A DNA stretch of 64,000 nt, taken from Cryptomeria japonica. Lineage: Eukaryota; Streptophyta; Pinopsida; Cupressales; Cupressaceae. Positions 31,606 to 45,031 of this stretch are shown here, one piece after another. Below the pieces are notes generated by a model, which was given only the letters and a program-made list of their open reading frames with translations, had not been told where the DNA came from and did not search any database. The DNA is taken from assembly GCF_030272615.1 (NCBI RefSeq), contig NC_081411.1, positions 39,795,140-39,859,139 on the forward strand, read 5' to 3'. Position numbers and translations under genes: made by a program. Each line of letters opens with the position of its first letter. Position 1 is the stretch's first letter.

Positions 31606-34600
31606 TTAGGTCTCTACCGGAGGGGCAGAAACCCCCAATCTGTCTCTGAAGTACTCAAATGATTCTTTAGGAAAAGGTTTATTGAAAATGTATGCAATCT
31701 TCTCTTTAGCATTCACATAAACCAAACTAACTTCATTTGCTTCCACTTCATTTGATATATCAATAGCAGTAGAGTTATCACAGTGAATAACTACAAGTTC
31801 ATTACAATCCAGTTTTATATCCTTCAACATTTTCTTTATCCATAGAACTTGTGTATAGTTAGTAGCAACAACAACATACTCAACTTCAACAATAGATAAA
31901 GAAGCACATGATTTCTTCTTGTTGATCCATGAAATAAGTTTCTTTCCAAGAAAGAAATCTGCACTGGATGTGCTCTTTTAGTCATCAAGATCTCTATCCC
32001 AATTTGCATCTGTATATGCACATAATGTAAAGTCATCATTTTTAGGATACCACAAACCATATTCAATTGTTCCTTGCAAATAGTTGAAAAACCTTATCAC
32101 TACACTCTCATGATTTTCTCTAGGATCACTTTAATTTCTTGATACAATATAAACTACATTCATTATATCTGGTTTAGTCTGAGTCAGATATTAAAAACCA
32201 CCAATCATAGACTTGTACCATGTAGGATTTACTGATTTAGATGCATCATTCTTTGTCAATTTCTCACAGGTAACCATAAGAGTACTAACCAGTTTGGAAT
32301 TTTCCATACCAAATTTCTTCAACAACTCCCTAGCATACTTAGTTTTATAGATGAAAGTACCTTTATTAGTTTGAGTAATCTGCAAACCTAAGAAAAATTT
32401 CATCTCTCCAATCATAGACATCTCAAATTCATTCTTCATATTGTTAGAGAATTTCATACACAACTTATCTTTACCTCCAAAAATGATATCATCAACAAAG
32501 AACTCAATAATTAATATGTCATCATCAGTGATCTTATAATATAAATTACTATCAGCATTACCTTTACTGAAATAAAGCTTCAAATGATATTTATCTAGTC
32601 TTGCATACCAAGCTCTAGGGGCTTGTTTCAAATCATATAAAGATTTCTTTAATCTGCAAACCATATTTTTGTCATCTAAAAGTGAAAATCCATCAGGTTG
32701 CTCAATATAAACTTCATCTTCAAGATCTCCATTCAGAAATGCATACTTAACATCCATCTGATAAACCTTATAGTTCTTAAGTGAAGCATAAGCAAGAAAT
32801 AATCTCACAGCTTCAATCCTAGCTACTAGTGCAAATGTTTTAGCATAATTAATTCCTTCTTTCTAAGAATATCCTTTACAGACCAATCTGTCTTTATTAT
32901 TCATAACTTGTCCATCCTCATTCAATTTATTCCTAAAAACCTATTTAGTTCCAATAACATTTTTTTTAGGTTGGAGAACTAAAGTCCACGTGTTATTCTT
33001 TTGTCTAATCCAATTCTTCTTCCATAGCTTTTATCCAATATTCATCTTTACAAGCTTCAATTATTGATGTCGGTTCAACTTGAGAAATAAAACATACCTC
33101 ATCCATTGCCAACCTTCTTGTCATTACTCCTTTGTTTTTGTATCCAATGATCTAATCTTCTAAATGATTCAACCTTACATATCTAGGAGTCTTCTGATTT
33201 TTTGTTCCTCTACTCTAATCTTCAGTTGCTGTTGAATTTTTTGATACTACTAGAGTAACTGGTTCAACATTTTGTTCTAGTGTAGGTGCTACCAGTTTAG
33301 TTATGATCATTTCCACTATCCGTTCTCTCATAAGATCTTATTTGACTTCTGTTCAGCTCATCTACCTTGATATTTGTGATCTCCACAATTCTCTGCAATC
33401 TTTTGTTATAACATCTATATGCTTTGCTTTCATTAGAATAACCAAGAAATATTTCTTCAACACATCTAGGATCAAACTTTCCAATGGAATTATCTCTTTT
33501 GATATAGCATTTACTACCAAATATTTTGAAATACTTAACTGTCGGTGTATGACCAAACCATAACTCATAAGGTGTCTTACTGGTATCTCCTTTGATATGA
33601 AATTTATTGAATGTGTATACCGCCATGCTTACAACTTCTCTCCAATAGATATAAGGAATATTAACTTCCATCATCATGGTTCTAGCTACATCCAAGATAG
33701 TTTTGTTCTTCCTTTCCACAACTCCATTTTGTTGAGGTGTCTGAGGTGCAGACAACTGTCTCCTTATCCCATTCTTCTCACAATAGTTGTTAAATTTACC
33801 AGATGTGAATTCTCCACCCTGATCTGATCTTGAGCATTTACCCATCAATATCATCTCTGTCTTAACTTTAGCTTTAAATATTTTAAATTTTTAAATGCTT
33901 CAAACTTCTCCCTTATAAAAGTAACCCACATCATTCTTGAATAGTCATCAATGATTAGCATGAAATATCTATCACCCTGAAAACTTATGATTCTAGAAGG
34001 ACCACATAAATTAGTATGAATAAGATCAAGAATATCATTAGATTTATCTTGTATACTCTTAAAATAAATTGTGACTTTCTTTCCCATTTGACATTCCTTA
34101 CATATCAAATTACAGGGCTTTACAATCTTAGGTATCTCTAACTGCCTTAGTAGAACTGATCTTCACAATGGAATAAAAATTCACATGACACAACCTATTA
34201 TGCCATAGCCAACTCTCATCAATTTTTGCAATCAAACATGTCTTCTCACCGAAGTTCAAATGAAAGATATTACCTTTAGTTTGTGTACCGGTTGCAATTT
34301 CCAATCCAGATTTGTTGATAATCTTGTATTTTCCATCCTTGAATTGTAATTGAAATCCCTTATCCACCAACTATCCTACACTCAAAATATTATGCCTTAA
34401 ACCTTCAATATAATAAACATTATCAGTGTTATGCTTACCATCCAATTATATTGTTCCTCATCCTTTGATTGTGCATGCTTTGTCATCTCCAAATCTAACC
34501 AAACCACCATCAAATTCTTGCATAGATAAGAACTTCTTTTTATCTCTAATCATATGATGTGAACATCCACTATTAATTACCCATTCATCCTTTTCTTCAA

Positions 34601-35743
34601 TTTTAGCAACAAGGGCCTTCTCTTTAGGTATCAGATCATCTTCCTTGATAGCCAAAAATACCCATTCCTTTCCATTGTTGGATCCACTAGCTGAATCTTG
34701 TGTCGGTTCATTGTCATAATTAGTCACACGTTCCTCATCCGCATAGTAGCATGATTTTTCTTTTTTTTCTTGTCCTTATGCTTGTTCTGATAATCATGGT
34801 TAGGCCTAAAAGATCTTCTAGCTCTTTATTAAAATCTTTAATTCCTTTCAAGACATCTAGATGCAAAATAACCTATTTGATTACATGCAAAGCATTTAAA
34901 AGGTGATTTTCCTTCGTACTTACTTCATGTTGTTCCTTTAGGTACTCTTCTAGAAAATAAGGCTTCAAGTTGCTCAAACTCTTCATCTTCTTTCTTCTTA
35001 TCCTCTAGTTCCTTCGCATATATAGCTCTCCAATCACTCTTGCTGGTAGATGATGTAGATGCATGAAAAGAAGGTTCATATTTCATAGCTCCAGAAGGTC
35101 CAAATTCCTCAAGCTCAAAAGTAGATAATTTCCCAACAAAGGTATCCCTATTAACAATGGTATTTGCCATACTTCTCAACTCATTAATTGTAGTAGCCTT
35201 CATCTTATAAGCTAGTGGCAAATCTCTCAGTACTTTAGAAACTATTTCATCTTCACTCAGAGATCCACCACAACATTGAATTCCCAAAACAATCTCATTA
35301 ACTCTCTCCATAAAAGCAGTAATCCTTTCATCTTCTTGCATCTTCAGGTTTTCATACCTCACCCGGTAACCATCAAGTTTACAAATTTTAACAGTAGGTT
35401 CACCTTCATTTAGAGTCTCCAATTTGTCCCATATAACCTTTGCAGTTAATGTGTCGACCAATCTCATAATTTACTGAGCAGAAAGTGCATACAAAAGGGC
35501 TTCTCTAGCTCTACAATCATTTTTAATATCCTTATCCAAGTCTGCCAGAGGAGGATTTCTAGATGCCGAATTATGAGGTGTATAGCCATACTAAGTGATC
35601 TCCTAAATCTCCTTTCCAAGACATCTCAGATGAGTCTCCATCTGAATCTTACATACCCTGTAATTTGTTCCATCAAGCCTTGGAATTTTTTTTTGGAAAA
35701 TAGCACCAAATGAACTTGATGATCTTGAACTGCTAGATGCCAT
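31606..35743 (-). pseudogene. Element B gag-pol polyprotein, decayed
   Basis: ATG at 35,741-35,743 opens MASSSSRSSSSFGAIF. Gag (UBN2-like) shows KVIWDKLETLNEGE, ERVNEIVLGIQCCGGSLSE and a knuckle FKCFACNQIGYFASRC at about 34,880. Protease: WVINSGCSHHM, with N in place of the catalytic D of DSG. Integrase: LWHNRLCHVNF, DLIHTNLCGP, DDYSRMMWV, SDQGGEFTS and NGVVERKNKT. Reverse transcriptase: VYQMDVKYAFLNGDLEDEVY, LKQAPRAWYARLDKY and FFVDDIIFGG. RNase H survives only as VVIHCDNSTAID with AYIFNKPFPKESF at the end. PPVET followed by TAG closes it at 31,606. There are more than ten stops and several shifts. Confidence 0.85.
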
Positions 35744-35781
35744 AGGATCTTCCTCAAGCAGTTAATATTTTGTAGAGAGGA

Positions 35782-35799
35782 CCAAGGTATTATACCAAT
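35782..35799 (-). promoter_or_regulatory. Element B primer binding site, degenerate
   Basis: On the minus strand ATTGGTATAATACCTTGG follows the LTR. It differs from the tRNA-Met-complementary TTGGTATCAGAGCCTTGG of elements C and D by a few bases. Confidence 0.6.
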
Positions 35800-36831
35800 T
35801 GTTAGACAAATCAAATAACTAGAGGAAAACTGAGAGGAGGGGGGGGGGGGTGAATCAATTATCACCGGATTATAGAACTTTAAGTATTCAAATCCTTATT
35901 AATGGAACACATAAAATCTATATCGAAATGCATAAACCAAATACTAGAATGAAAGACATAGCAATTAAACTTAAACATAAATCACAAAATAGTTACCATC
36001 CATCCATAACACATGACACCAGGATTTGTACGTGGAAAACCCAGTAAAGGGAAAAACCATAGTGGGAAGCCTACCCATGATGAGATAATACTTCTACAAT
36101 AAGTATGTGGTTACAATATGAGGGGCTTGCACATGCAGGAAGGCCAACATCCTAGAGTGTACTTCTCATTACAAAAAGGAGCCTCACTGACTACATAAAT
36201 ATCAAACTACAATCCAGAAAGATGAGTGAGTTGCAAAGATAGCATCTCCTATGCCTGCTCATACAGTTCTGATTAAGCTCAATACCAGAGGCCTTAAACC
36301 TCTCTTACAAACCAAATTTGATCACCTATGATCGACCAAACCTTCTACATATGATTACAACATTATTCACACACAGATCATCCCATAACCTTGACCTCTA
36401 ATCTACAAAGAGATCTTACATTATATTTAAACCAACCTAGGACCTAAACAATTAGGTGGGTCACCTAAAAGATAATATAATAAGTTCACAACATAAACCT
36501 ACAATCCAATGATCAACCAAGTCGGCTTAGGCCAAAAACAATGTAAATCAATCATTAAATCTCATCGGTAATGCATCAGGAACATCCTCCAACACATTAC
36601 AAAAACCGGTCCATAACCTAGATAACACCTGACCCAAAATAGGTTGCCATAAACCAAATCCAACACCACCGATGAACTAGAACATGAACATGATAACCAT
36701 CAACATCCTGAGTACCATCTAGAAGCCACACCAACACCACTTATCATGTTCATCGAAAGATCTTAAACAAATCTCCTAAGTCATCAAATCCGGAACCAAC
36801 TAATCATGATACACATTTAAATAGAATGAAT
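35800..36831 (-). repeat. 5' LTR of element B, first part
   Basis: Collinear with the left LTR from its TGTTAGACAA end to TAGAATGAAT, where element C begins. A run of 12 G (35,838-35,849) lies in the shared U5 motif. The remaining 176 bp of the LTR are at 52,627-52,802. A short internal deletion relative to the other LTR is visible near 36,770, where AATAAAACCCTTACC is absent. Confidence 0.88.
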
Positions 36832-37617
36832 TGTTAGATTTAATGACAGTATGAAAGACACTGAGAGGGGGGGTTGAATTAGTGTCTAGCCAATTGGTAG
36901 AATATTTAAACTTATTTATAACTTTGCAACCCAAAATAGTGTACTGATAAATAAGAATTATTGCAGTAAACAGAAACAATAGAGACATCATAGAAACACA
37001 CCATAACACAAGATATTTAATTAGGAAACCTGGTGTTGGAAAAAACTTGGTGGGTTTTGTGACCCACAATATTTACTCATTAGCCAATGAATAAATACTA
37101 CTTACAATAAGGGGCCTGCACATGTAGGGAGGCCAACAACCTAGAGCTCACTACTAAATGAAGAGTCACACTGACTACAAAATGGATTATCTAATCCAAT
37201 ACAATGTACTGCTCAAAACAGCATCTCCAATACCAGGTTCAGTACAAGTTTAAGCTCAGATAGATACCTTATTAAAAACCTTCGCTGTCAGAAATATGAA
37301 TATTTTCTACCATACATACCATCTTCTCTACTACCAAAATGACCTATAACATCTCATACATATATGAGTCTTTTACAATATACCATGTCGGCTGACAAAA
37401 GATAATTATATTAAAATAAACAAAATTTCATCCTATGTCAGCTAGGGTGCTGGTATGCTTTGTTGTTGATGTAATCTAAATGCTGGTGTGTGCCAGTGTA
37501 TCCTGGTGTATGAAGCTTGTGATGTTGGGCATGTAGAAACCAATTGTCGGTGAGTTGCTAGTTGGTTGCCATCAATGACAGCATCAACTATTCTCATAAG
37601 AGTGTGGAATGCCAACA
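36832..37617 (-). repeat. 3' LTR of element C
   Basis: On the minus strand it starts TGTTGGCATTCC and ends AAATCTAACA, and is preceded by the polypurine tract CCAAAGGGGGAGAT (37,618-37,631). Matches 51,825-52,621 throughout, including the shared CACATGTAGGGAGGCCAAC segment. Confidence 0.9.
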
Positions 37618-38146
37618 ATCTCCCCCTTTGGCATTGATGGCAACACTCATGAGAAAAATTAAAACTGTTATCCAAAACTGAAATCCAAAAAGATGTGCTC
37701 CCCCTGAGAAAGTGATCTCCTCTATACATGCATTTATTTTTCTCTCTACTACTCCCCCTTTGACATCAATGACAAAGGATGTCATAAATGATAAAAAGAG
37801 TACAAAAATGCTACCTCAAAGTTTGCAACTAGTTGTTTACAATCTAAAAGATGTCTGCCACAACTAGATTCAGACTCTGCATAAAATTGTTGCTGTCAGT
37901 AATAGTTGCCTCAGTTTGCTGGATCATACCAGTGAGATAGTGCATTTGCTACTCCGGTGATCATTCTCCTTAAACTGTTACCTTAGATAATTCAACCCTC
38001 TGAGTAATAACAGTATCCAACCTCAAACCAAGTTTATCCTTTAATTCCTAAGAATTAGACCTTATTCTTGCCTTCTCTTTCTCAAGTTTTTCTGCTCAAA
38101 AACTACGATTTCTTGCTCAAAAAATGATATAAGTCCAGATGAACCT

Positions 38147-39511
38147 TGTAGTCACATAATCTATCCATTTTAATTAAATGAATATTTCGTATTTATTTGA
38201 TTAAAAATCCACTAGCCATCAGTTAATTAAATTAATATTTAATTAATTCATCTTCAAACATTCTCTTATTAATTAAATAAATTATTCAATTTATTTTAAT
38301 TAATTTATTCAACCAAATTCACAATCAATTAAATGAATAAATCCTATTTATTCAATTTAATCCCCTTTCTTCTTTTAAATAAATTAAATAAAACATTTAT
38401 TTAAATCATAAATCCCCCCCCAACTTGCATTTTCCTACATCTCCCACTTGCCTCCTAAATCCCTTTCCTAAATTCTTCTAGAACCTATCTAATCCTAATC
38501 AATTAGCCTAATCCATCCCCTAATTATTGTCACATTCCTAAGAAACTTGGAGCCACTTCTCAAAGACTTCAAAGTCTTTGAAAAGCATTAAATGCTTGGT
38601 GTGTTCAACAATCTAACCTCTAAAGTCTTCCAAACCACTAATGGCTCTTACATGACCATTAATGACTCTTACATAATTATTTATGGTTAATTAAACTTGC
38701 ACCCATGTGTCTCCTCAAGCATTTATTGTTTTGACCATGGTTATCCCTTTTGCCCTTACACAAGAGTTTATCCATTGGATAAAGGCTTTATTATTTGAAT
38801 AAAGAATTTATTCACTCAACCCAACCTTGACCTTAACTCCTAAGTTAACTCTCAGGTCATCTCAAGCATTTAATGCTTATTCCCTCTCCTCTCAACCTAT
38901 CTCACATTGACACTTGTCATCCTGGGATTGGGTTGAAAGTCCTTACATGGATTTGATTTCATTCAATCCTGACCCTTGTTGAGATTACTCAATCTCAACC
39001 ATCCATTGCTCCATTGTTTCCTATAAATAGAGCCCATTTCTTCATACTCCATATCCTGAAACTTGTATACATCTAAGTTATAGTGAATTTTAGAGAGAAT
39101 TTAGCATAAAACACTAATATCTTGTTATTTTGGCCTAAAATAAATCATTTTAGCATTATAGCATCTAATATTAGCTTTTATTCACATTTGCATAGCATTT
39201 TAGAGTAAACATTTCAATCTTGAACCTCCATAAGCATCCATAGTGCAAAAAGCTGCTGAGAGCTACACTAGTTTGGAACTTGGAGAGGAGAGGAACAAAG
39301 GAGAAGGAGCTAAGAGCATGTTAGGAGGCATTTAGAGATGTCTTGTTATATTTACTTTTCTAGTTAAATATTTCTTCATGTTTTTAGTGTCTCTTTTGAT
39401 ATGCCTGCTTAGATTAGTTTTTGGTTGATTAACACTAACTGTTTCTTGTGTTTTTGTGTGTTATACGACCACAGGCTTAAGTCTAACCATTGCGTATTTT
39501 GCAGAGCATCA
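38147..39511 (+). repeat. Solo LTR (1,365 bp) in element C ORF2
   Basis: Begins TGTAGTCACATAATC, ends GCAGAGCATCA, and is flanked by AACCT at 38,142-38,146 and 39,512-39,516. A strong TATA box, CTATAAATAGAGCCC, at 39,021-39,035 fits an LTR promoter reading plus. The first 300 bp are built from AATTAAAT/TTTATT runs. No internal element DNA remains, so it formed by LTR-LTR recombination. Its family is not otherwise represented in the window. Confidence 0.8.
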
Positions 39512-41647
39512 AACCTATTATATTGTCTGCAATGTCATCAGTTTCTTTTTGTGTCTTTTTTATCTCCTCATCAATGTCCTATGTCAAACAGAGAGGTTTA
39601 TATGCTTCCCTATATAACTCCTTATACTCCAATATTGTAGAGTTGAGTACCAGTAAAAGTGCATCCAAATGATCGGTAAATTTCTTTATGGTGTTCTCAA
39701 AGAATGTGTTTTTGTCTTTATCAAATCTCTCCTTAATTATATCCTCATTCACCTTATCTATAGTAATTACATTGTTAGCAATGAATTTGGACAATGTGTC
39801 CAATTTCCTTAAAGAATCATTAATGTGATCTATCTTGCAATTAGGTGCAATCATATTTAGAATAGGTAAAGTGTTATCAATTGTCTTAAATGTTAAGGAA
39901 TTGCAATCAATAATCCTTTTAATAGAATCCAAAAGTACCTTTGTTATGTTGGTAGGTCTAAATTCTCCTATAGATGTACTCAGTTTTTCTGTAGGTTTCT
40001 TCTCAATGGATGTCTGACCAATCATCTTTACTATAACCTCTTTACTTCCAACAAATGCATCCACTTTAATTATATTTTCTATCAGTGGATCTATCTGTGT
40101 CTGTACCTCTACCTTTAATGGTTTCTTAGTTTGATTAGGCTTCTCTACAACTGTCGATGTTACAGACTCAACATGAACCTCTGCCTCAAATTGTTTCTCT
40201 GTTTGTGCCACTGCTGGTTTCTCAGATTCTGGTGGCCCTATGCTAACTATCTTATCCTCTGATGGTTTCTTAGTCTTCAATTGCTATGCTTGAGTTGGTA
40301 CCTCAGTTTCCTGAGAGTCAATCGTTTGTGCCAGTTTCTCTGAAATGTTGCTTTCCTCAACACTATCTAACTTAACCTCTAAAGTTTCTTTGTCCACAAT
40401 AATATTTACCTCCTGAGTATGTACATTCATGGTAAAGAGCATCTCCAACTCTGGATTAGTATCATCATGGGTTAAACCTTCAGTAGCTATATCCGGTGGA
40501 TTAGCTGTATAGATTGGTGATGAAGGTGCTAATGGAGGGGTGTCTTGGGTTGGTGGAGGAATGTTATCTGTTATCTTTATGAAAGGTACACCACCTACTT
40601 TACCTTTTCCTTTGTCCTTTTGATATACCTTGAATGTCTTTTCTATTTTCGGTGTGCTTCTTTCCTCTTGCTTTTCCTTCTCTACAAATAATATGTCCCA
40701 TCTATCTACAGTCTCATCTGTAATTTCTCTAACCCTTCCAGCCCTCAGGCTCCCTTATCGGTGTCCACTAATAAATACTGGCTAGTTAGCTCCAAAGATA
40801 AGATCATCTATCTCTTCCTTAGAATTTAATGGATGTACAGCCATGAGTGCTTCAACTTTCAACTTCTTGTCCAATTCCATTATAGATAGCCTTTTATCTT
40901 CCATTCTCATGCATAAATCATTGGGTATCTCATCAATCACTTCTATCAATACTTTCTTATAAATGTCCAAGTGTAAGATAATGCTTTCTTCAATTGTGTT
41001 TTTGTCAGAATCATTTGAAGAAATATACTATTTGTTTACATTAGAAAAATTACCTTCCTCTATAATCTCATTCAATAGATCATCCAGTGTGGGGGTAACC
41101 GGTGTTTGTTTCTTTGTAGGAGTAAGCTTCTTCTTCGGTTCCCTAACTACCCGTTGTTTCTTCCTTAGCGTCCTGGTTTTCTTAGGTGAAGGAGAGGGTA
41201 TCAATGAGGGTTTTTTCTTCCTTTCTACTCTTTTAAAATTAGTAGGAAAACCACTATTAGTATTGGAGGATATTACAACCAGTGAAACATGTGCTTCAGG
41301 TTGCAGTCCTTCAAGTTCACTTGCTGATATACCACTAATTTTCATGATATTTTCTTTGATTTCCTTGACCTTCTTGGAGGCATCTCTGATAAACTTTTCT
41401 CTTCTTTTTATCCCTTTTTGCATAGATATGTTGCCCTTAATAGTTTCTGCATTACCAAATAATTATTCAGATGGCTCCCTTGGTGCATCAAGTAGAGCTT
41501 TAGCATAAGTCTCCAGAACAGATAGGTCTACCTCATAACCCATCTCAATAACCCAAATAGTTCTAGGGCTTAATGCTTCCATCCAAGTTTCATCTCTCTT
41601 AATGACAAAAAAAATTTCTTTGTCATACTTGTCAATTATGCTATGTG

Positions 41648-42709
41648 TGTTAGTATTTTGGATATATTGATATGGTTTTGTCATTGATGTCAACACCTAT
41701 TAACTCTGGCACTTGGAGAATTGTCAATGTTCACCGGCAAACAAAGTGACTTATGCACAGTCATTAGTATATGGTACACCAACAGGATATATTGTTCACC
41801 GACACTTGGAATGACATAGAAAATACATGGTTATGTCAAAGACATCATTTGGACACTTTGTCTTGAAGATTTATTCATTGGTACATTCGTATTTACATAT
41901 TTGTTGTTAGCAGCAAATAGGTCCATAATAAGCACCGACATGCTTATCTATTCCAAATTAGCACGACACTCTATGGAGATGATTTATTATTGTTGTAAAT
42001 GCATTAAGCTGACATGTTGAATTAGATATTGCATTGGTTATTGTTTTACTTGTAAATGTTTTTATTGTAATATCTTTTAGAGCCGACCTACTAAAATTGG
42101 TCTCAGGTTATGATATAAATGTAGGATCCCATTTGTGAGATCAATGTGTGAATGCGAAAAAGGATTATAATTTGGTATATGCGAGAATAAGCAGAGCTAT
42201 ACACGCAGACATCATTTGAAGGTTGAAGGAAGGTTTTGTAAAGGCATATTAGAACTAAACCGATACTGAATCCAGCATATGAAGATGCTATTTTGAGCAG
42301 TACATCATTATTGGATTTAACCATCCAATTGTAGTCAATGTGACTCCCATTTGTGTTTGAGTAGTGAGCTCTAGGCACTTAGCCTTTCTGCATGCAGAGC
42401 CCATTTGTATACACATACTATCTGTAGTAGTATCATCTGATTGTGGGTAAGGTTTCCCACCGTGGTTTTTCCCCTTACAGGGTTTCCACGTACAAATATT
42501 AGTGTTATATGTTTTGGATGTTATTGTCTTTCTGTTTCATGCATTAATCTTCACTGGTACTACAATTATCTGATAAACTATCTACTGACATAATGTTTGG
42601 TTTACCGGTATTAAGCATTAAGTTTGGTTAAGTTGTTTTTGGTTTGAATTTATTTGACAATTGATTCACCCCCCCCCCCCAACCTCTCAGTTGTCTCCGA
42701 GACCTAACA
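41648..42709 (+). repeat. Solo LTR of the D family in element C ORF2
   Basis: Begins TGTTAGTATTTTGGATAT and ends GAGACCTAACA, collinear with both LTRs of element D. TATA-like GATATAAATG at 42,113-42,122. The right flank is CTATA and the left flank CTATG followed by two extra bases TG, a likely imperfect 5-bp duplication. It interrupts ORF2 between RQIKDTF...MRERERL and IIDKYDKEIFFVIKR. A run of 12 C (42,669-42,680) lies in the U5 motif. Confidence 0.85.
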
Positions 42710-43926
42710 CTATAGTAGTCTCTCTCTTTCTCTCATCTTAGTTTGAAATATTTTGAAATAGTCTTTGATGTTCTTAATACTATCAGTGCCCATACTGGTG
42801 AAAGTGTCCTTTATCTGTCTTCCTATCGGGATATCATAACCAAAATCCTTGTGACCTATGTCGGGTATCTCTTTGGTAAAGTATAGCATTAAGCATACTA
42901 ATAGGTTTCCAAAACGGAAAGTACCTTTCTTATCTCCCTTTATCTTCTTCAAATTATCAATTAATTAATCTTTAAGCCATTCACACACATCAATCTTAGC
43001 ATTATTGTTCACCATCTCATATGCACTATGAATATAGAGGCTAGAAACAAAATTTAGTCTATTTGCATGAGTTTCTTTGTTTCCTAGTACCATACTCATA
43101 TATCTCACATGCATATCCTTAACATCATTTACTCTAAGTGACCTATTATCAAATGTGGCTCTGGTTAAATCCATAACTCCCTTGTTAGGTATTTTCTTGG
43201 TTTTATCAGGTCTACTACCAGTTGAAGGTAAACTACTAACTGCTTTAATTGCTTCCTTGGTTATCTTGCAAACTGACTCTAACCACATAAATTCTCCATG
43301 GAATCTACTCAATACAAGTCTAAGAACTTCCTTTGGAAATTTGGGAATGTTCAGAATCTCTAAAAAACCTAAGTCTTCCACAATTTTATGTTCAGGTTTG
43401 ATCACACAATTTCCATGGGTAATAACCTCATTGAATATTTTCTTTAGATCCCAAGTCCCTAGGTTTTTGTATGTTGTAATGTATGTAGATTATAGGGTCT
43501 TTTGCAAATGCTACATCCTTTAGAATTTTCAAAAAAGCTCTGACAAAATCATCCTATTTTGCAATCTCAAGGATAATCTTAAATATGGGTCTAGGGCATT
43601 TGACATTTTCCACAATGATAGGTTTTGCAATAAAATCTAGAAGAGAAGATGAGGAAGCCATTTCAAAGATAAATACCTCTTAACCGAAATTATGAATGCC
43701 TAAAAATCACTTTGCAACTTCACCTTAGAATGCCCTTGCCAAGTTTCACACTATTTAATTGTTTGAATGCTTGATGAGTTTGAAATGAGGGTTTCCTAGT
43801 GCTTTATAGCCAGAAAGGTTCTTAAGACTGCATTAAATGCTAGTCGGTTAAGTGAAAACTCAACACACCTTCCAGTAAAGAAGAAATGTATCTTCTTACC
43901 ATCAACCAAGGGTAGAATGCATGATT

Positions 43927-44974
43927 TGTTGGTATTTTGGATATGTTGACATGGTTTTGTCATTGATGTCAATACCTTTTAACTTTGGCACTTGGAGAAT
44001 TGGCAATGTTCATCGGCAAGCAAGTGACTTATGCACAATCACTGATATCTGGTATATCGGTAGGATATATTATTCATTGGCACTTGGAATGATATGGAAA
44101 ACACTTGGATATGATGAAGACGTCGTCTGGACACTTTTTCTTGAAGATCCATTCATTGGTATATTCGGTTTTGCATATTTGTTGTTACTGGAAAATAGGT
44201 CCAAGATAAGTACCAACATGTTTATCTATTCCAGATTAGCCCGACATGCTATGGAGATGATTTTGTTGTTATTCTAAATGCATTGAGCTGACATCATGCA
44301 TCGGATATTATTTTATTTGTAATTGATTTTATTGTAATATCTTCTAGAGCCGACCTACTAAAATTGGTCTTAGGTTATGGTATAAATGTAAGATCTCATT
44401 TGTGAGATCACTGTACGAATGTGAGAAGAATTGTAACTTGGTATATGCGAGAATAAGCAGAGCTATACACATAGACATCATTTGAAGGTTGAAGGAAGGT
44501 TTTTGTGAAGGCATATCAGAACTAAACTGGTACTAAATCCAGCATATGAAGATTCTATTTTGAGTAGTACATCATTATTAGATTTAACCATCTAATTGTA
44601 GTCAGTGTGACTCCTATTTGTGTTTGAGCAGTGAACTCTAGGTGCTTGACCTTTCTGCATGTGCAGACCCCATTTGTTTACACATACTATCTGCAGTAGT
44701 ATCATCTAATTGTGGGTAAGGTTTCGCACCATGGTCTTTCCCCTTACAGGGTTTCCACGTACAAATATTGGTGTTATGTGTTGTGGATGTTATTGTCTTT
44801 CTATTTCATGCATTAATCTTTACCGGTAGTACAATTAACTAATAATTTGTCTACCGGCATTAAGTTTGGTTTACCGGAATTAAGCATTAAGGTTGGTTAA
44901 GTTATTTTTGGTTTGAATTTATTTGACAACTGATTCACACCCCCCCCCCTCTCAGTTGTCTCGGGGACCTAAAA
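43927..44974 (+). repeat. 5' LTR of element D
   Basis: TATA box GGTATAAATGTAAG at 44,379-44,392; the shared U5 motif with a C run at 44,938-44,950. Ends CCTAAAA directly before the primer binding site; the last CA is mutated to AA. Confidence 0.9.
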
Positions 44975-44990
44975 ATTGGTATCAGAGCCT
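44975..44990 (+). promoter_or_regulatory. Element D primer binding site
   Basis: ATTGGTATCAGAGCCT, an unmutated match to the complement of the initiator tRNA-Met 3' end, directly after the LTR. Confidence 0.85.
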
Positions 44991-45031
44991 AGTCCTCTTT
45001 TTGGAGAAGTTTAACAGCTTGAGGAGATCCA

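Larger units (their letters stand above)
37830..43661 (-). pseudogene. Element C ORF2: long protein of unknown function, interrupted by two solo LTRs
   Basis: ATG at 43,659-43,661 opens MASSSSLLDFIAKPIIVENV. Frames at 43,405-42,965, 42,952-42,710, 41,696-41,463, 41,423-41,028, 40,970-40,782 and 40,280-39,579 continue one another, ending near 37,830 with ITQRVELSKVTV and NNFMQSLNLVVADI. Without the two insertions the ORF is about 3.4 kb. The N-terminal 350 residues look globular (FPKEVLRLVLSRFHGEFMWL, RFGNLLVCLMLYFTKEIPDI, GYDIPIGRQIKDTF). The middle is basic and threonine/proline-rich (KTRTLRKKQRVVREPKKKLT). The C-terminal third is lysine/glutamate-rich and coiled-coil-like. The N-terminal part loosely recalls the putative plant transposon protein domain carried by some plant retrotransposons, a weak resemblance. 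It is not pol, and not an envelope protein as far as I can see. Several stops and frame changes make this copy inactive. Confidence 0.5.

Noticed and set aside
40963-41508. 181-codon plus-strand frame
   Set aside because: Antisense to element C ORF2, with Ser/Leu/Phe-rich composition expected from the reverse of a Lys/Glu-rich sequence.
43077-43523. 148-codon plus-strand frame
   Set aside because: Antisense shadow of the conserved N-terminal part of element C ORF2.
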